Of a stretch of DNA of 64,000 nucleotides, positions 24,201-36,780 are shown piece by piece. The notes beneath the pieces were generated by a model. The model was not told the DNA's origin and did no database searches. It worked only from the letters and a program-made list of their open reading frames with translations. Position numbers and translations under genes: made by a program. Where the stretch lies: NCBI GenBank assembly GCA_030549175.1, contig JAUKUA010000001.1:1860001-1924000 (forward strand). Direction: 5' to 3'. The stretch's first letter is position 1. The number at the start of each line of letters is the position of its first letter. Source of the stretch: Lasiosphaeris hirsuta. Taxonomy: Eukaryota; Ascomycota; Sordariomycetes; Sordariales; Lasiosphaeriaceae.

Positions 24201-27200
24201 GCGAGAGGATCCTGCACTGATGGCTCAAGACTGTAATTCGGACGTTCGAAGCTCACCTTCAGCTCAAACAGGGGTTGCCCGCTTCGTCTCTCGCCGGGAC
24301 GTGTACTCTCGTGAGGACACTCGTATGGCTCAGGCGCGAGCAGTGCATCATGGGCTATGCAGTGACAGCTTGCCACAGAATGAATTCGGGTTGTAAACAA
24401 CTTTTAGCCACTAGATGTGTGGCTACCGTAGGGAGCGAGGATTCGACCGCTTCGAGTCCACCGCCCAAAATCGCGTTGCCTGCATATTGCAGATGCAGCT
24501 TTTTTGACCGACAAGTCGTGATAGCTGTGACTGGCGGCTGGCTCCAGGCCCGACAGACCCTCGCCCATAAGGCAATTTAAGTCTACCCGCGGTTGCCGAA
24601 TCTGCTATTAGACCAGGACACGGCCCGAGGAGTACCAGAACTAATAGCTCACCATGTGAGAGGAGCGAAAGCGGCCAGTATGCGAATGTTCTTTTATCGA
24701 AACAGCTTGGCAGGAGAGGTTTTGGCTAGGGCATTGGATTGGCTGGCCTATCACGGATGCCTTGATGATGCCAGCAAGGAGATGCGGTAAGGAGACCAGG
24801 TTACGATGGACCCAGAATCGTGGACCCGGCTCGCGAAGCAAGCCTCCGGAATCGGGATGCAAGCCCTACTTGGTTGTTTTAGCGCGTGGCAGAACAATTG
24901 ACTGCGCGAAGTATCGTGGGCCTATGCAAGCCCATCGGCGGTTCGGGGCCTTGCACCTAGCTCTGGCATGGAAGCGGTGCGGCTCAGGATTAATGACCAC
25001 AGTTGTTCTCCCTTGTGGTTCTCCATGGTTGAGAGCAGGGTACACTGAAGCAGTTCCGTGAGCCACCACGGTGTTTGGGGGAAGCAAACAGCCTGAGTGG
25101 TGACGTAGGATGAAGCGGTGTGTGACGCCGTGACGAACATGCGTCTAGAGGTTTTGAGCCTCAAATTGAATCAGTAAGCAATTATGGCAAATGTACTGAT
25201 GTTCTCCAAACACGTTGGCTTGCCCGCCGTTGCTGCCTGGTTCCCGAGGGTTCAACTGACACCAATGGCTCCATGACAAAAGATGCGGTGAAGGCCAACA
25301 CAAGTTCTTGGGCTGTAATGCCTTACATGTCTCTGAATGGCGTGCTTTATTCTCCAGCAGTTGCAACTTGCGGTAGGCCGTTCTCCCATCAAGACCGTGT
25401 TCCGAGTCCCAGGTGTCACGAACCTAAGTGTGCAATCGGATCGTGCCAGCGCGATATCTGAGTTGTGAGAAGTCATCCTGGGATCCTGTTACCCCGCGCG
25501 AGAGAATGTAATTGGGGGGGGGGGGGGGGGGGGGGCGGCGTTGTTGCCAGCCGGTCCATGATCAGTGTGGGTGTTCTTCCCAAAGTCGAAGCGCCAACAG
25601 GGGTGCCACCGTCAAAGCGTGCGTTCGCGGTTGAATAACCCGAGACAACTGAAGTGATAACGTTGCATAGCGCCTCTTCGGCCTAAGGCCTGACCTGACC
25701 CTTTGACATCGCAAAAGATCGCATTGGCCGCGTAATATGGCTCCCATGTACTGATGACGGCCATTTTATGACCGACCCTGTCACAGCTGATCAAAGTATT
25801 GATATGTCAAGTCCTTGTATGCTTTCGTTGCCAACTAACAAGTTGATCAAGAGGCAAGTTGACCCTGTCCAAGCCTGAGGGCAAACGCTAGGTGCCTGCC
25901 CGGCAACCCACAGCCGTGCAGCAGGGAGACATTGACTTCGCATCACGATGGCGCTCGCATCTCGTCCGGCCTGCGATTGTGGGGGCCATATTGGAAGTTA
26001 GGCACAAATTCCTCGCACGTTTCCACCCGATTAGCAGTCGACATGTGGTTACTCAATGTAAATATGTAGAGACTTTTGGGCGAGAGATCGGGTCGCACCC
26101 ACCATCGCACGCAAGACTGTGAATCGGAAGGGTGGCCTGCTTTGCTAGCGAAGGGAGAACCTCGGAGTGTGAATAGAACTGCATATCGAATCCCTTAGCC
26201 CAGTGTCTCTATGGCGAAGAAAGGGGCTTTGGTGTCACCGCCCCTTGACACAAGTGCTGTGTTGTGGTCGACTTTTGCTACCTTTCCGCCATCCCGTCGC
26301 ATGGGTTATGTGTGAGACCCGTCCTGTGGCTGGGGTACCTGCCATCAATCAGGACAAAGTCGGTAGTGAAGTTGTGTTGGTTCCTAGGAATTTCGTGTCA
26401 TTGACGAGGGACTTGTAGTCGAACCAAATTCAGAGACAGAGAGCTGTCTCGGGGAGTGGCATGACACTGCGCAGCAATGCCGGGCGGCCGGAACAAGTTC
26501 TCCGCAGCTTGTCACACCAGCATGCTGTCTCCAGACAGCGCGGTTTTGCCCCTTCAACCCTCGCCCCGCCAAGGCTTGCGGTCAACTCCTCACGCCCACG
26601 TCGAAAATCCCCCGACGGCAGACTCGGTCTTGGGTACCGAAGAGCCATAACTCAGTATTGAGGAAGCCGGAGAGCCCAATGTCGGGATACCAGCAGAAAC
26701 TCGGAACACGCATCATGGTCGGCTAGCAATGCATTGCGCACCTGCCTGCGCAAGAGGTATCGCCAATGGCTGAAACAAAACTCCACAGGTTGCCCCGACA
26801 AGTAGCCCTCTAGAGCAGTTCTGCCTCCCTTGAAATCGAGCTTTCCACGCCGACTGGTGAGAGGGGTCGCCCCTCATGCTCGTGGTGCAGAATTGCGGTC
26901 CTGCCGACCAGCGAGGAAGCGGTAGGACACATTTCGCAACGGCGACCAATGCTCTCCCCATGCAGCCATGGCGTGTGTCATGCTGCTTCGAGGTCCATCC
27001 CTATCCAAGCTCGGCGGGGAGTGGTTGATCCACCATCTTCCGTCCTCGCTATCCGATATATTCTTGCCATTCATTTTTTTTGACGTCGACGTTGAAGCCT
27101 AAAGACGCTTGACGCTTGGCCCGAGTTCTCCGAATTTCTCAATCAAACCCCCTCCTGAGACGAACTTGCGGTGGGTAGTACGTGGCCGTCAGCCAAAAAT

Positions 27201-28119
27201 GCGAGTGCGGTGCAGCACGTTATCCGTTCCGCTCATTCGTCCCTCGTTCGATGGGCTGAAGCACAGAAACAGCTCTGATGCCGTGGGGTGCAAGCCGCAC
27301 CCAAGTACCCCACACGCGTTCTGAAGCATGGCGTTCCACGGCAAACCTCCAATTGCCGTCGAGACCAGCAACGTCCATCTCGGTGTATTTTGACTCGCGT
27401 TAGCCAACTCCAATTCATCGAAGCCCAGAATGATCCAGAGTGATCCAATGGCTGCAGATGTCCTTCGGCTACAGGGTAGAAAGCCCAACAACGATTGCAT
27501 GTAGGCCTGGCATCTGTTTTCGAGTTGAGCCAAGACGGATCGTACTGCGAAGTCCGGGCGTGGATAACAAATAGGCCACCCATCAGTAGTCGATATCAAG
27601 CAGCATCCCTTTGGTCAAAAGACTTACCAAAGCGCTCTCATATCCTCCGAGATGTCCATTCAATCCCACACCGCCTTGTGGCCAACGTCCCCTATTCATA
27701 TCCAACCTAGGAGGCCGACCGATATCGCGCGACTGGCTCGGTTTCATTCCGGGCGATATAGCTCCACCACAAATCGAGGCTGCCGTATCCGTTGGCTATC
27801 GAGGAACCGGCCGTTGCTCAAATCCGACTGGGCCTATGTCTGCTGCTGGCGTTTCGGCGACGCAATCAGAATAGCTTTCCTCATAAATCCTGTCCATTTC
27901 TTACCACACCTTTAGTGGAAAACCCACTCAAGTCCAACACTGACTGTGCCTTTGGCAGTTCGCTCAAGTAGAAAGGACACCCGTCATCTCGAAATCCATC
28001 GCCTCTACCCCATAAGCCGTAGCCCAAGCAACCCGGCGGACCGAGTACACCGGCACCAACCCAAAGCAAACGACCGTGATCGCAAAGCTCTGTCAAATTC
28101 ATTGTCGTCGAGATAAAAC
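21220..28119. other. 6.9 kb spacer, no supported gene
   Basis: Only short ORFs with no recognisable domains. Around 26.7-27.9 kb on the minus strand there are protein-like stretches (for example YTEMDVAGLDGNWRFAVE near 27.35 kb) interrupted by stops, plus a GTAAGT donor at about 27.63 kb. This could be a very old gene relic but I cannot assemble it. A G22 tract lies at 25514-25535. No transposon ends or repeats are apparent by eye. Confidence 0.4.
25514..25535 (+). repeat. G22 homopolymer
   Basis: An uninterrupted run of 22 G, the longest G-run in the window. Its exact length should be treated with caution because homopolymers are error-prone in sequencing. Confidence 0.9.
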
Positions 28120-28677
28120 ATGGCATCGACATTGAAATCGATCGGAGAAAAGGGGGCCAAAGATCCCGTCGGCGAGAACGAAAGCCAGCCGACCGACTGT
28201 AGCAAACCAACGACACCCCAGGCCAGTAGCGTCCCCACGGCATCCCATCCTTGCAACCCAAATAACAGACTACCCAACCGTGGTCGGGATGGCAAGGGGA
28301 AGGATGTCGATTCCAACTCAACAAGCAAACGAAGATGGCCGGAACCGTCACCATCGGCACATTCTCGTCAACACTCAACCCATCAGAATCTCTCCGATGT
28401 GTTAGTGCTCCACAGCTCAAACCCCCTGCACAAAATTAACAACAACCACAGAGAGTCAACCCAGTCCCGAGCCCCACCAGATGACCGATTGAGGAAGGAA
28501 GAACAACGAGATAGATGGATCGAAGAGCAAAGGGTCTCAAATCGGGCAGTTAGTTTAGCAATTAGCGGGGGATGTTACTCGAGCGGCGCCAACAGCTGGT
28601 CAGTAATAGCCTCTGTGGGTGAAGGGTTCAACAACATACCCAGCGGTTATCCTCAAGAGCTCAATATCGACGAATAG
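28120..28677 (+). CDS. Orphan protein, paralogue of the 36.8 kb gene
   Basis: A single-exon frame of 185 aa with an ordinary ATG (aaaacATGGC). Most of the protein is polar and probably disordered (rich in S, P, N, R and K). Only the C-terminus is distinctive: NSWSVIASVGEGF followed by a P-x3-Y-P-like stretch about 10 residues before the stop. The same pattern, NDWKIISRIGEGF...SPTYP, occurs in the gene at 36781-37708, so the two appear to be diverged paralogues. Relative to that copy this one lacks about 90 C-terminal residues, so it may be truncated. I recognise no domain and propose no function. Confidence 0.5.
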   Translation: MASTLKSIGEKGAKDPVGENESQPTDCSKPTTPQASSVPTASHPCNPNNRLPNRGRDGKGKDVDSNSTSKRRWPEPSPSAHSRQHSTHQNLSDVLVLHSSNPLHKINNNHRESTQSRAPPDDRLRKEEQRDRWIEEQRVSNRAVSLAISGGCYSSGANSWSVIASVGEGFNNIPSGYPQELNIDE

Positions 28678-29398
28678 TTCGGATATTATCGCCAGATCTG
28701 TTGAAGATAAAAGCTATCAGGGTATATTACCCAAAAGAAAGAAAGAAAGGAGGGTCATCAGGAGGTTGATGATCTTGTTCGACTCCGAAACGGTTTGTTT
28801 GCGTCTTGTTTCCCTTTTCTCCTTCAGGGTTAGTATTTCTTGACCTACCCCCGTGGGGAATATCAATGTGGCCGATGAAACGTCATTGGAAGATATCGAA
28901 TCGATTCTCTGCTCTACTGTCTCATTATACTGTTCGGGTTCGGGGGGAGGGAGGGGATAGGGACGGGGGATAGATCAAAAAGACATCAACCAATCCCTTT
29001 AGCGTTTGTCGAGCTCCTCAGCTGCTTCTATGCTTTCATTATCTGTTATGAGTTGTCAAAAGTATATCAGTGATAATGAGGGGCTTGGAAGACGGGATGA
29101 TGTCCAAGCTGTAGTTGCACAATGATCTAACCCGGGTGTTAGCTGTCCTGAATGATTATGTATACCGATGTTCAAAGACAAGGTTGCTTTGAGCCTGCTG
29201 TCCACCTCCAGGGTCCTCACCGAGAAATAGCCAATCAGTTTTCCCTATTCAAGTTCCCATAGTTTCAAATCATACTTCTTTCGCCGATGAGGGATATTTC
29301 TCGCTGAGAATAGCTCGTGGGAGTAAGACGGGATTTATTTCCTGGCTCGAGCCTTTTTGGCTGGGATCCAGAGTAGCGCATGAAAAAACCTCAAACGT
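28678..29398. other. A/T-richer spacer
   Basis: About 0.7 kb with no ORF I would support. It is noticeably richer in A/T than most of the window and includes a purine-rich stretch around 28940-28980. It lies between the ends of two convergent orphan ORFs, so it probably contains two 3' UTRs if both are expressed. Confidence 0.4.
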
Positions 29399-29753
29399 TT
29401 AATGTCTCCGAGAACCATGCGCGAGTAAACCTATTGAGGCTCTGGCAAGTCTCATTAGAACCAACTAGATTGCATCGTTAGTCATCCCCTACCACTCCCC
29501 GTCCCGTCCGCTTTTGTGAACATGTAGTGATGCTCAAAATGGGAACACTTACCGGCACCACCTCAAGGGGGGTCAACTGATTCGGAGCCAGTCTAGGATA
29601 TCGGACGAAGTCCACGTTGGCAGCGTTTGGATTTGTCGACAGGGAAACGAGTGACTGCATCAGCGCCGCAATAGGTCTCATCACCCACATGGCCCGCAGT
29701 CCGGATATAAACAATTCATTCTTTTCTTCCCCTGGGGATTGGCCAAAGTTCAT
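29399..29753 (-). CDS. Short spliced orphan ORF
   Basis: Two exons on the minus strand, 29753-29553 and 29464-29399, give 88 aa. The 88 bp intron is textbook: GTAAGT donor, GACTAAC branch site and ATCTAG acceptor, joining in phase 0 (...LTPLEVVP then LVLMRLARAS...). Starting at the ATG at 29753 the product begins MNFGQSPGEEKNE and contains a hydrophobic stretch (AMWVMRPIAALMQSLV, about residues 21-36). I recognise no family. It may be the 3' end of a longer, decayed gene, since weak minus-strand ORFs continue upstream (30251-30721). The splice signals are the main reason to list it. Confidence 0.4.
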
Positions 29754-30250
29754 AGCCAGATGCTTAGCTTTAAATCTTGCTCTTATTCACAAAACCAACG
29801 TATCAGATACAGAACAATTCCGCACGTCGTAAACGGATACTCGACAGCTCAGAAATGTGCGCCACACATGGAAGGCTCGGAAAGCCCCCCGAGCCGAGCA
29901 GCGATCAACATCCTGGTTCCCAGATACGTCAATGTCGTCTAGCCAATGCTTCCAAGTTCACATCGCACCTTGTCCAGCTGCCTTTCTCGCAGGATAGTTG
30001 AGGTAGCATTCCTAAGGGGGGCAGCCTGTGGGCTATCATTGTCGAAGGCATGGATAAGCGGGAGAAGGAAGCGGGAGAAGGAGGGACGAGGATTATGGAC
30101 AACCGAGGTCGAGAGACACGCTTGCGCATAAAGGAGTAAGACGGCGACAAAAAATACAGTTGTTTGCCAAAGTCAAGAGTGTTAGCGAGAAGGCTGATCA
30201 AGTAACAATAATTGGGAGCAAGTCAAACGCTGCCTCCGAGGGCAAAACAG

Positions 30251-30721
30251 TCATTCTTGTCTCGCAATTAGCCGAGTTAGGTCGTCGACCAGTCTTCTAG
30301 AGGAAAGCTGAGCCGGGTAACGTTTCGCAATTTGTTCCTCTGTATTGTCAAGGTCTAGATCGATCGGCCGGCTGGCACCAAGGTGGATTGTATTGCGTCG
30401 TGAGGGGCTAGTTTTCGAGGATGTTGGTATTATTTTGAGGATAAGCGGTACAAACACAGCTTCAAGGCAAAGTGCAAACGTGAGAGAGCTCGGAACTTTC
30501 TTCTTCGGAAACAAGCGGCCGTGTGGTTCGCCGTCGTTGTCGAGCCACGTCTCTGGGCAGATAGTGCGGCGCCCTATGCCTAGAGCTACCGTCGGTGTTA
30601 ATTCGGCGTCGACGTGCCGTGCCGCGCATATGATCATACCGTTAAAGGCATACCGGTAAGGGGATGGAGAATCGGTCAAGCGTGCTGCACCAATGTCAAT
30701 AAGTTTGGCATTTACCAACAA
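30251..30721 (-). CDS. Unassigned minus-strand ORF
   Basis: An open frame of about 156 codons with a non-ATG beginning; the first in-frame ATG is about 28 codons in (GMIICAARHVDAELTP). If real it would be an internal or terminal exon. The C-terminal part (RPIDLDLDNTEEQIAKRYP, SSRRLVDDLTRLIARQE) looks protein-like, with acidic and amphipathic character. I see no known motif. It lies upstream of, and on the same strand as, the spliced ORF at 29.4-29.75 kb, so both could belong to one degenerate locus. Confidence 0.25.
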   Translation of the reverse strand: MLVNAKLIDIGAARLTDSPSPYRYAFNGMIICAARHVDAELTPTVALGIGRRTICPETWLDNDGEPHGRLFPKKKVPSSLTFALCLEAVFVPLILKIIPTSSKTSPSRRNTIHLGASRPIDLDLDNTEEQIAKRYPAQLSSRRLVDDLTRLIARQE

Positions 30722-31393
30722 CTAACCCCTTCTGCAATGCTGCTTGTCGAGTTTGTCAGACCGCCGTCGAAAGGTGGGTTTTGCGCGTCAAAAATACTGA
30801 CCTGGCATCAGAGTCCCGCACAGTCAACAGAACAGCACGATGAACATGCTGAGGAAGAAATCGAGACAAGAAGTCCGATCACTTGGAAACCTTACCCAAT
30901 TAGTCACAGGTTCCCAGCGTGCCCTGGAGATGGCGGGGTCCCTGTGTGAAATAGACTCGCCCAAGACCAGACGGGAAAGAAGGTGCGAGGGGACCTGGAG
31001 ATTCTGCTCCGCTGGAAAGAGGCGGAACAAGCCCGCGGCCGAATGACGTAGCAGCTCCTCCGTACCTCCATGAGGTAGGAAGCAACTACCTGAAAGTCAA
31101 CATAACACGGCGGAATAAAAGGGATGGATACACGGTCATGAACCCTTGGAGGAACTTTTGTCATTTCCCGCACAGGCGAAACACGGTCGCGATGCCGCGA
31201 TTGCCATGGCAGGGGTAGGGTTCATACCCAGTCTTTTTTGAAGAAATATTTTTCGCTGACCTGACGCTGGAGCCGAGTAATCGTCGACCTTCCATTCAAT
31301 TGTCCAGATTTTGAGAGGTGTGATTCAGACGTTTGCTGCAAGGTCCATCGCCCAACCATTCCCTTGAGACCTAATTCTCCACTAGCCAATCAC
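30722..31393. other. Spacer with no supported gene
   Basis: Short overlapping ORFs on both strands; no recognised domain or clear signal. Confidence 0.35.
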
Positions 31394-32220
31394 CTATGAC
31401 TGCCAGCAGACTGTTGCAACAATTAGGCTGTAACAATGCAAAAGAAATGCGTGTTTTTGGGATGCTCCAAGTCTTTGAGAAGGTTGTGCGCAGTCGTCCA
31501 CGTCTGGAGTGGCTGTCGGGTTGTCGGACTGCCAGTAGTCCCACACACACACGCCTTCGTCCCCACTGAAGCTCCTCCCATCCAGTGCAGTGAGGTAGGT
31601 GTAAGACACCACAGGATGAATGCCCTGCCCATTCCTCTCTCATAATATCCGCCAGGTTGGTATCTGCGCCTCTTGACAAGAGGCAGACCTTTCCTCGCCA
31701 CTACCTACACTACTCCGAGGCCTTCTCTTCGTTGAATTTGAGACAGGGGGAGAGGGCAGCTCTGGCATGGTTTTCGGTGGCGTTGGGAGAACTATTTTTC
31801 GGTTGGTGATCCTTCGCCTCGGGCACCACTGGCAGTTTCGGACACCGTGGGTTTAGAAATCCGAGACTGTCCATTTCAAATCGAACTGAAGCGTGCTACA
31901 GATAGCCCCCTGAATGCTGCCAGCTGCCATGCAAAATCCTTGGCGCAATCCAGGCGAGCCCGGCTGGAAATGTCCACGAAGGCCCCCCCATTGATCGAGG
32001 ACAGAGAAAAAGAAATATCTGGGAGCTCTCTCATCGAGTCATTCCAAGCTGATTGGACAGATCTTATGCCACCAAGAGTCAGAGGGGAATCAGATTGTGG
32101 ATTGCTCCCATCGACGATTTTGAAAATGATTTCTCCAACATGGCCACCTGTCAATCTGGGTGTCTGTGGACGTGATGTTTTCAACACATAGGAAGAAACA
32201 CTGCAAGATAAAGACACCAA
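31394..32220 (-). other. Cluster of minus-strand protein-like ORFs
   Basis: Two minus-strand open segments look more protein-like than their surroundings. The segment 32220-31876 (115 codons) includes GGHVGEIIFKIVDGSN and LPDISFSLSSINGGAFVDIS. The segment 31612-31394 includes VVSYTYLTALDGRSFSGDEG and VCVWDYWQSDNPTA. They are in different frames, separated by about 260 bp with no obvious open connection. They could be exons or remains of one gene. The + strand is also open across 31847-32191, which weakens the coding argument. Function unknown. Confidence 0.25.
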
Positions 32221-35200
32221 GCAGATAAAAGTGAGGAAGGGAAGCTCGGAAAGTGTGGTGGGTGTGGGCGCCGTAGTTTATGTACGGAGACCACCTGGCT
32301 GGCACCCCCCTAGGCGTAGGAGTGTAAGGTATGGCCCGAACTGACTGACACAGCATGTCACTCACGCGCTATCGGCCCCCCGGAACTCGATGCCAGTGGC
32401 TTGGTATACAAAGTTCCAAGCCCCCTTTGACGATGTTCCTTTGCGATAGGTATTTCGAGTTCTTGTGGTCCCACGTTCTCGTCCCGGATTCCCCAGGATG
32501 GCACACACCAGATCGGAACGACGCCTTGGCCGCCTTTTGATCCTTGTGTCAAATGGATCGTCCCCATGGGGTGACTCCAGCTTCCATCAATCATTCCACA
32601 GCATCTCGGCCCGGGCCGTAGTGGGGGTCTGAAGCTTAATTGAACTCCAACACCGAAAACAAATGAAGAAATTGGAATTTCGCAGTCAGCACCTCGGCCC
32701 CACGCTAACTTTCGTGCGGTACCAATGCTGGAGTTCCGTCGCTTGACAGTGAAATCCAATTATTGGCGAATTTGCTCTCAGCAGCAGCGGGCGAGCGCAA
32801 CAGCGCACACACTCGCGGTGTCTTGCCAGTTGAAAGGAGCCCAGGTCCCATGCCCCGAAAAATGGTATCCAAGAATTCTTGGAAGAGGAAAAAAGAAAGA
32901 TAATTGACCCAGAATCTGGCCCGTACCTGCCTGTATAAATTGTCTTGTCCGACACTGACGCTTGATTTTTCCCCTGCTCAACCTCTCGGTCTTGTGGGTT
33001 ACATCCATGGTCGCAGTTGCCCAGATCTTTCTCCTTCCAGGCTACAGGTGCTGGCATCTAGTTGTCGCCGGGGGGGCTAGTGTTTGAATTAGAGCTAGAA
33101 TCGCTACTATTGAGTTGGATCAACACGAGATAAACGAGAAGTCGAACTCCATCCTCCCGGTGATCTTGGAAGCAGAGCACTTACTGAAGTGGAATCCGAG
33201 CGACAGATTGGCTTCCTGCTCTCAGGCAACATGACGGACGAAGCACTGCCGGCCAGTCTTTTGGACGAGAAAGCGAGTCCCTTGTTTGTCTGTTAGCATG
33301 TAACTTTAAAGCTCTAAATAGAAAAAAAACTGCCCCATTCAGCCTACTTACCCCTTTAAAGAGTCCAATGAAGGCCTACCTCACAGTGTAAGAAACCTCT
33401 ATTTCGTTCAAACACACCTTTCCATATGCATAATGGCCCGGGCTGAAAGCTGTGTCAAAATATCGTTGCTGGACCAAGTTGCATTGATTAAGGTGTCTCG
33501 TGTAAATGTACATTTGCATGACAGGTGTCGACCGGTAGAGTCCACGCCTGCGGCATAGCCCTGAGGCCTTGGTAGTTGCAGTAGGGTGGGTCACCAACTC
33601 CCCGAGCGTCACCGTCCCGCGAGGTAGCCTTATACGTCTCCAGGTGGCTCTCCAGCTTAACCCCTGGTTTGGTTTGCCTACACCCGTTTCGGCCAATTCT
33701 CTGATCCAGGGGATGCGCTGCATTTGGTGTTATGTATAATCTGACATTCTAGCGTGGCATCAGAAAGCCCTGCCGCCGCATTAGGAACCACGCATATTTG
33801 CAGAACGGTCGGATCTGATGCAGCAGAAAGCACAGAACTTCGCCATCGGCCAATTTCCGCCTGCGTGGGGGTTGTGGGAAGCGTTCATGTCCCGGGGTCC
33901 GACCGCAGTAGGTGTGTTGTGCAGCGAGGGGGATCGGATCTGCTCAGGGAAGGTGGCTAATGTGAAATGCGGGCAGCTCATGCTGGAGCGGTCCGTGTCG
34001 GGAACGGCGGTTGGCGCGCGATCGTTGTCGATTGGTTCCCAGCAAAGGAGACGGCAAGGGGCCGGCGCGTAATCGACACCTCAAAGTCTTTGCAGGCAGG
34101 GATGGCGCCCCTTAGTCTTGCGACTGCGCGAACGGTTCCTTGAAGATCAGATGCCGCGTCCAAGGGAAGGAGGAACGAACACCCGTTCATAAGGTAGCGC
34201 ACTGAGCCCAACAAGCCTCCTAGTCCACCATGGCCACCCAAAAATGGGTAGCAGTAGCTTCGTGCCTAGTCTTCATGAACTCTCCCCGCTTTGAATGCAT
34301 GGTGGCTGCCGCATGTCTGGCTAGAATAATTATGCACGGAAACGCTTTCGTCCGCTGTCAACCTTTCTTGGGGAGGCACTGAGGGAGGGAGAGGTTGGGG
34401 TGATAAGTCTTGGTGGCGTTTACACAAAGTGTGGTCAGACCAGATCAGGAAGTTGCTCTTGTCCATCGATTCTGGCGGTGCAATGACGACTGTCCGTGGT
34501 GAAATGGGCGCAAGGCTGGGAACATTATCCACAACATTTATCGACCGGCTGGGGTAAGAAGGAAGTCACGCCAGGAGTCCCGGGCCGAGGAATCCTGGCA
34601 TTCTTACGGAGACTCACAGGAAAAAGCATCGCAGGGCCGACCGAGACGACTAGTCTGTCCAATTTCTTTCCCCATGTCTCAGTCGTGCGTGTGGTTAGTG
34701 GCGGTTGCGCGTCGCCGAACACATGCAGCATCAAAGGGGTGGGGATAGGGTGGAAAACAGGTTATGAGGCAATTAGTTTGGTGATGGTGTCCTAAGGAGA
34801 CCGCCCACGCGCCGAACACTGCTCTGGGCGGTTCAGTTAGTTTCTAAGTGGGTTGTATACGTGAAAGGGAAGCTAGAAAGGGAAGCCGCCTGAAGACGGG
34901 CTGCGTTGGTACCTGTGTCCATCTGGCGACGGGACGTGGCTGGGCTTGGAAACGGCAGCCACTCCCGTCACTTTTTGCACGCCATCCTGCTGATCTTGCT
35001 GCGCGGGCATATCCAATGTCCACGGGCTTCTGGTAGAGGCAGGACAGGACAACAAGACGTCTGTGCCCAATAGATAGGGCCCATGAACACGGCTAGGGTC
35101 TGGGCAGTAGGATCCGGAACAATTCGAGAGCACACGATGCAAAGTTTGATGGGAGCCGCAGCGATATTTCCGTGTGGGCTTGCAGTTGGCCCGGGTAACG

Positions 35201-36780
35201 AGGTCGTGCCTCCCCAGATGACTTACTGGGGAGGAAGGAGCAACCATCCATCCCGTATGGGTGGGCGACATCTGTCACCTCACCCACGCATCCCGCCCCC
35301 CCAGATTCTCCTCGAACACAGGTACTAGCTTTGTTTAGGCACTGTGAATACTAGGCATTTTCGAGGTTACAGGTACATACCTACGTAGGTTGGGAATGCG
35401 TTCAGAACCCCACTACCTAATCACCCCCGTCAACAATTCGTTTCTTTTCTTCTGAAACTACAGCCAAAGGAATAAACCCAATGGCCTCCGGCTTTTTGTG
35501 TCGTGTAGACTTAGGACAATCTATCTCCGCCCTTCCAGTTCTGCTTGCCTCTGCGTCTTCCTCGGCCTCGCCAGAATGACGATAACAATCGACCTATAAC
35601 CCGTCGCACTTGCGCCCCCCCACCATCTATTCAAGCCCAGATCCACATCAAATCGAGATCACGGTCGAGCATCATTACTCGCTAATGCCGCTCTCTAATA
35701 AAGGGCCCGGGGCGTGTTCCAGTCTGAAGGGTTTTGGTCGTTGGACGGCTGACCGACCGAAAGGGAATAGGGGCTTGTCTTGGTTCCAAGCACAAACCGT
35801 AACCCGCCCAGGCAGCCGGCCTCCTGTCCCAATGGCTGCTGGAAGCTGCTTCTGATGCATGACCTGACGCAAGCCAATACTTAAAGCGGGCTGCTACAGC
35901 CGATGATCGCGATCACTCCTCGACATACATTTGTCCAAGATACGGTATACTTGTCCCGACGGCCAGCCAGCCGCTAATTCAGAAGTGTGATGACGTTCTC
36001 TTGCCTAAAACCTCGGTTTGTTTACCATACCACCACCCCTCCATATATTATTCTTGCCCACGATTGTGGTGTTGTCCCTCATTTGACCCGTGGGCCTACC
36101 CCTGATTCCGATTCCGTGGTGAACCAAAGCTACCACACCGGGGTCGAAGGCGACCAGCAACAAGAGGATACGCGACGGTCCATTAGCCGATTGGTGCCCG
36201 TTGTGCTTCTCCCGCTGCCTCTTGCGAACCACCTCCCCGGTTGACCGCAATCCTTTCGACACCGCCCTGTCAACTCAGCACCACTTCGAGATTGCTTCGC
36301 CCCCCCCTTTCAACTCGGAGCGTGATAACACAATCCGCGATGTAACGGTTATCGACCGACAGACTTGTGCCACATGGCAGGGAGATACTGCCGCTATGGC
36401 CCAAATATATTAATCCACGACAGAGCCCAATCGGTGACGCTCCAGACGAAGTATGGCTTGGTTGCCTCGTCTTAGCGTCTCCTCACTTCATACATGCGTC
36501 CCCTCACCGCTGTTGTCTTGTCCACTCAGCGGTAGGTTTGTGAGGAGCATGCTTCATAGTCATTGCTTGTGGAGTCCTATGACTTTTCTGTTAGTATATG
36601 ACACTGGAGCCGGGCAAACAAAAGGGGGCCAGGTAGGAAAGCTTCAGAAAACCTCGATGCTCCATATAATAATCACCCTTTCCAACTCCGGATACCACTA
36701 ATCTCCAAGCCATCGGTCACCACAGAAGGAGACTTCTTTTCCCCTTTTCCGATCAAAGAGTTTGGCGTGTCCAAAGTATA
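32221..36780. other. 4.6 kb spacer, no supported gene
   Basis: ORFs are present on both strands but none has a recognised motif or paired splice sites I trust. A possible coding stretch on + at about 36201-36413 (ending DRQTCATWQGDTAAMAQIY) has no clear start. Otherwise I see nothing specific. Confidence 0.35.

Noticed and set aside
27881..28420. 179-codon minus-strand ORF
   Set aside because: Mostly antisense to the 28.1 kb orphan gene; low-complexity W/G-rich translation without motif.
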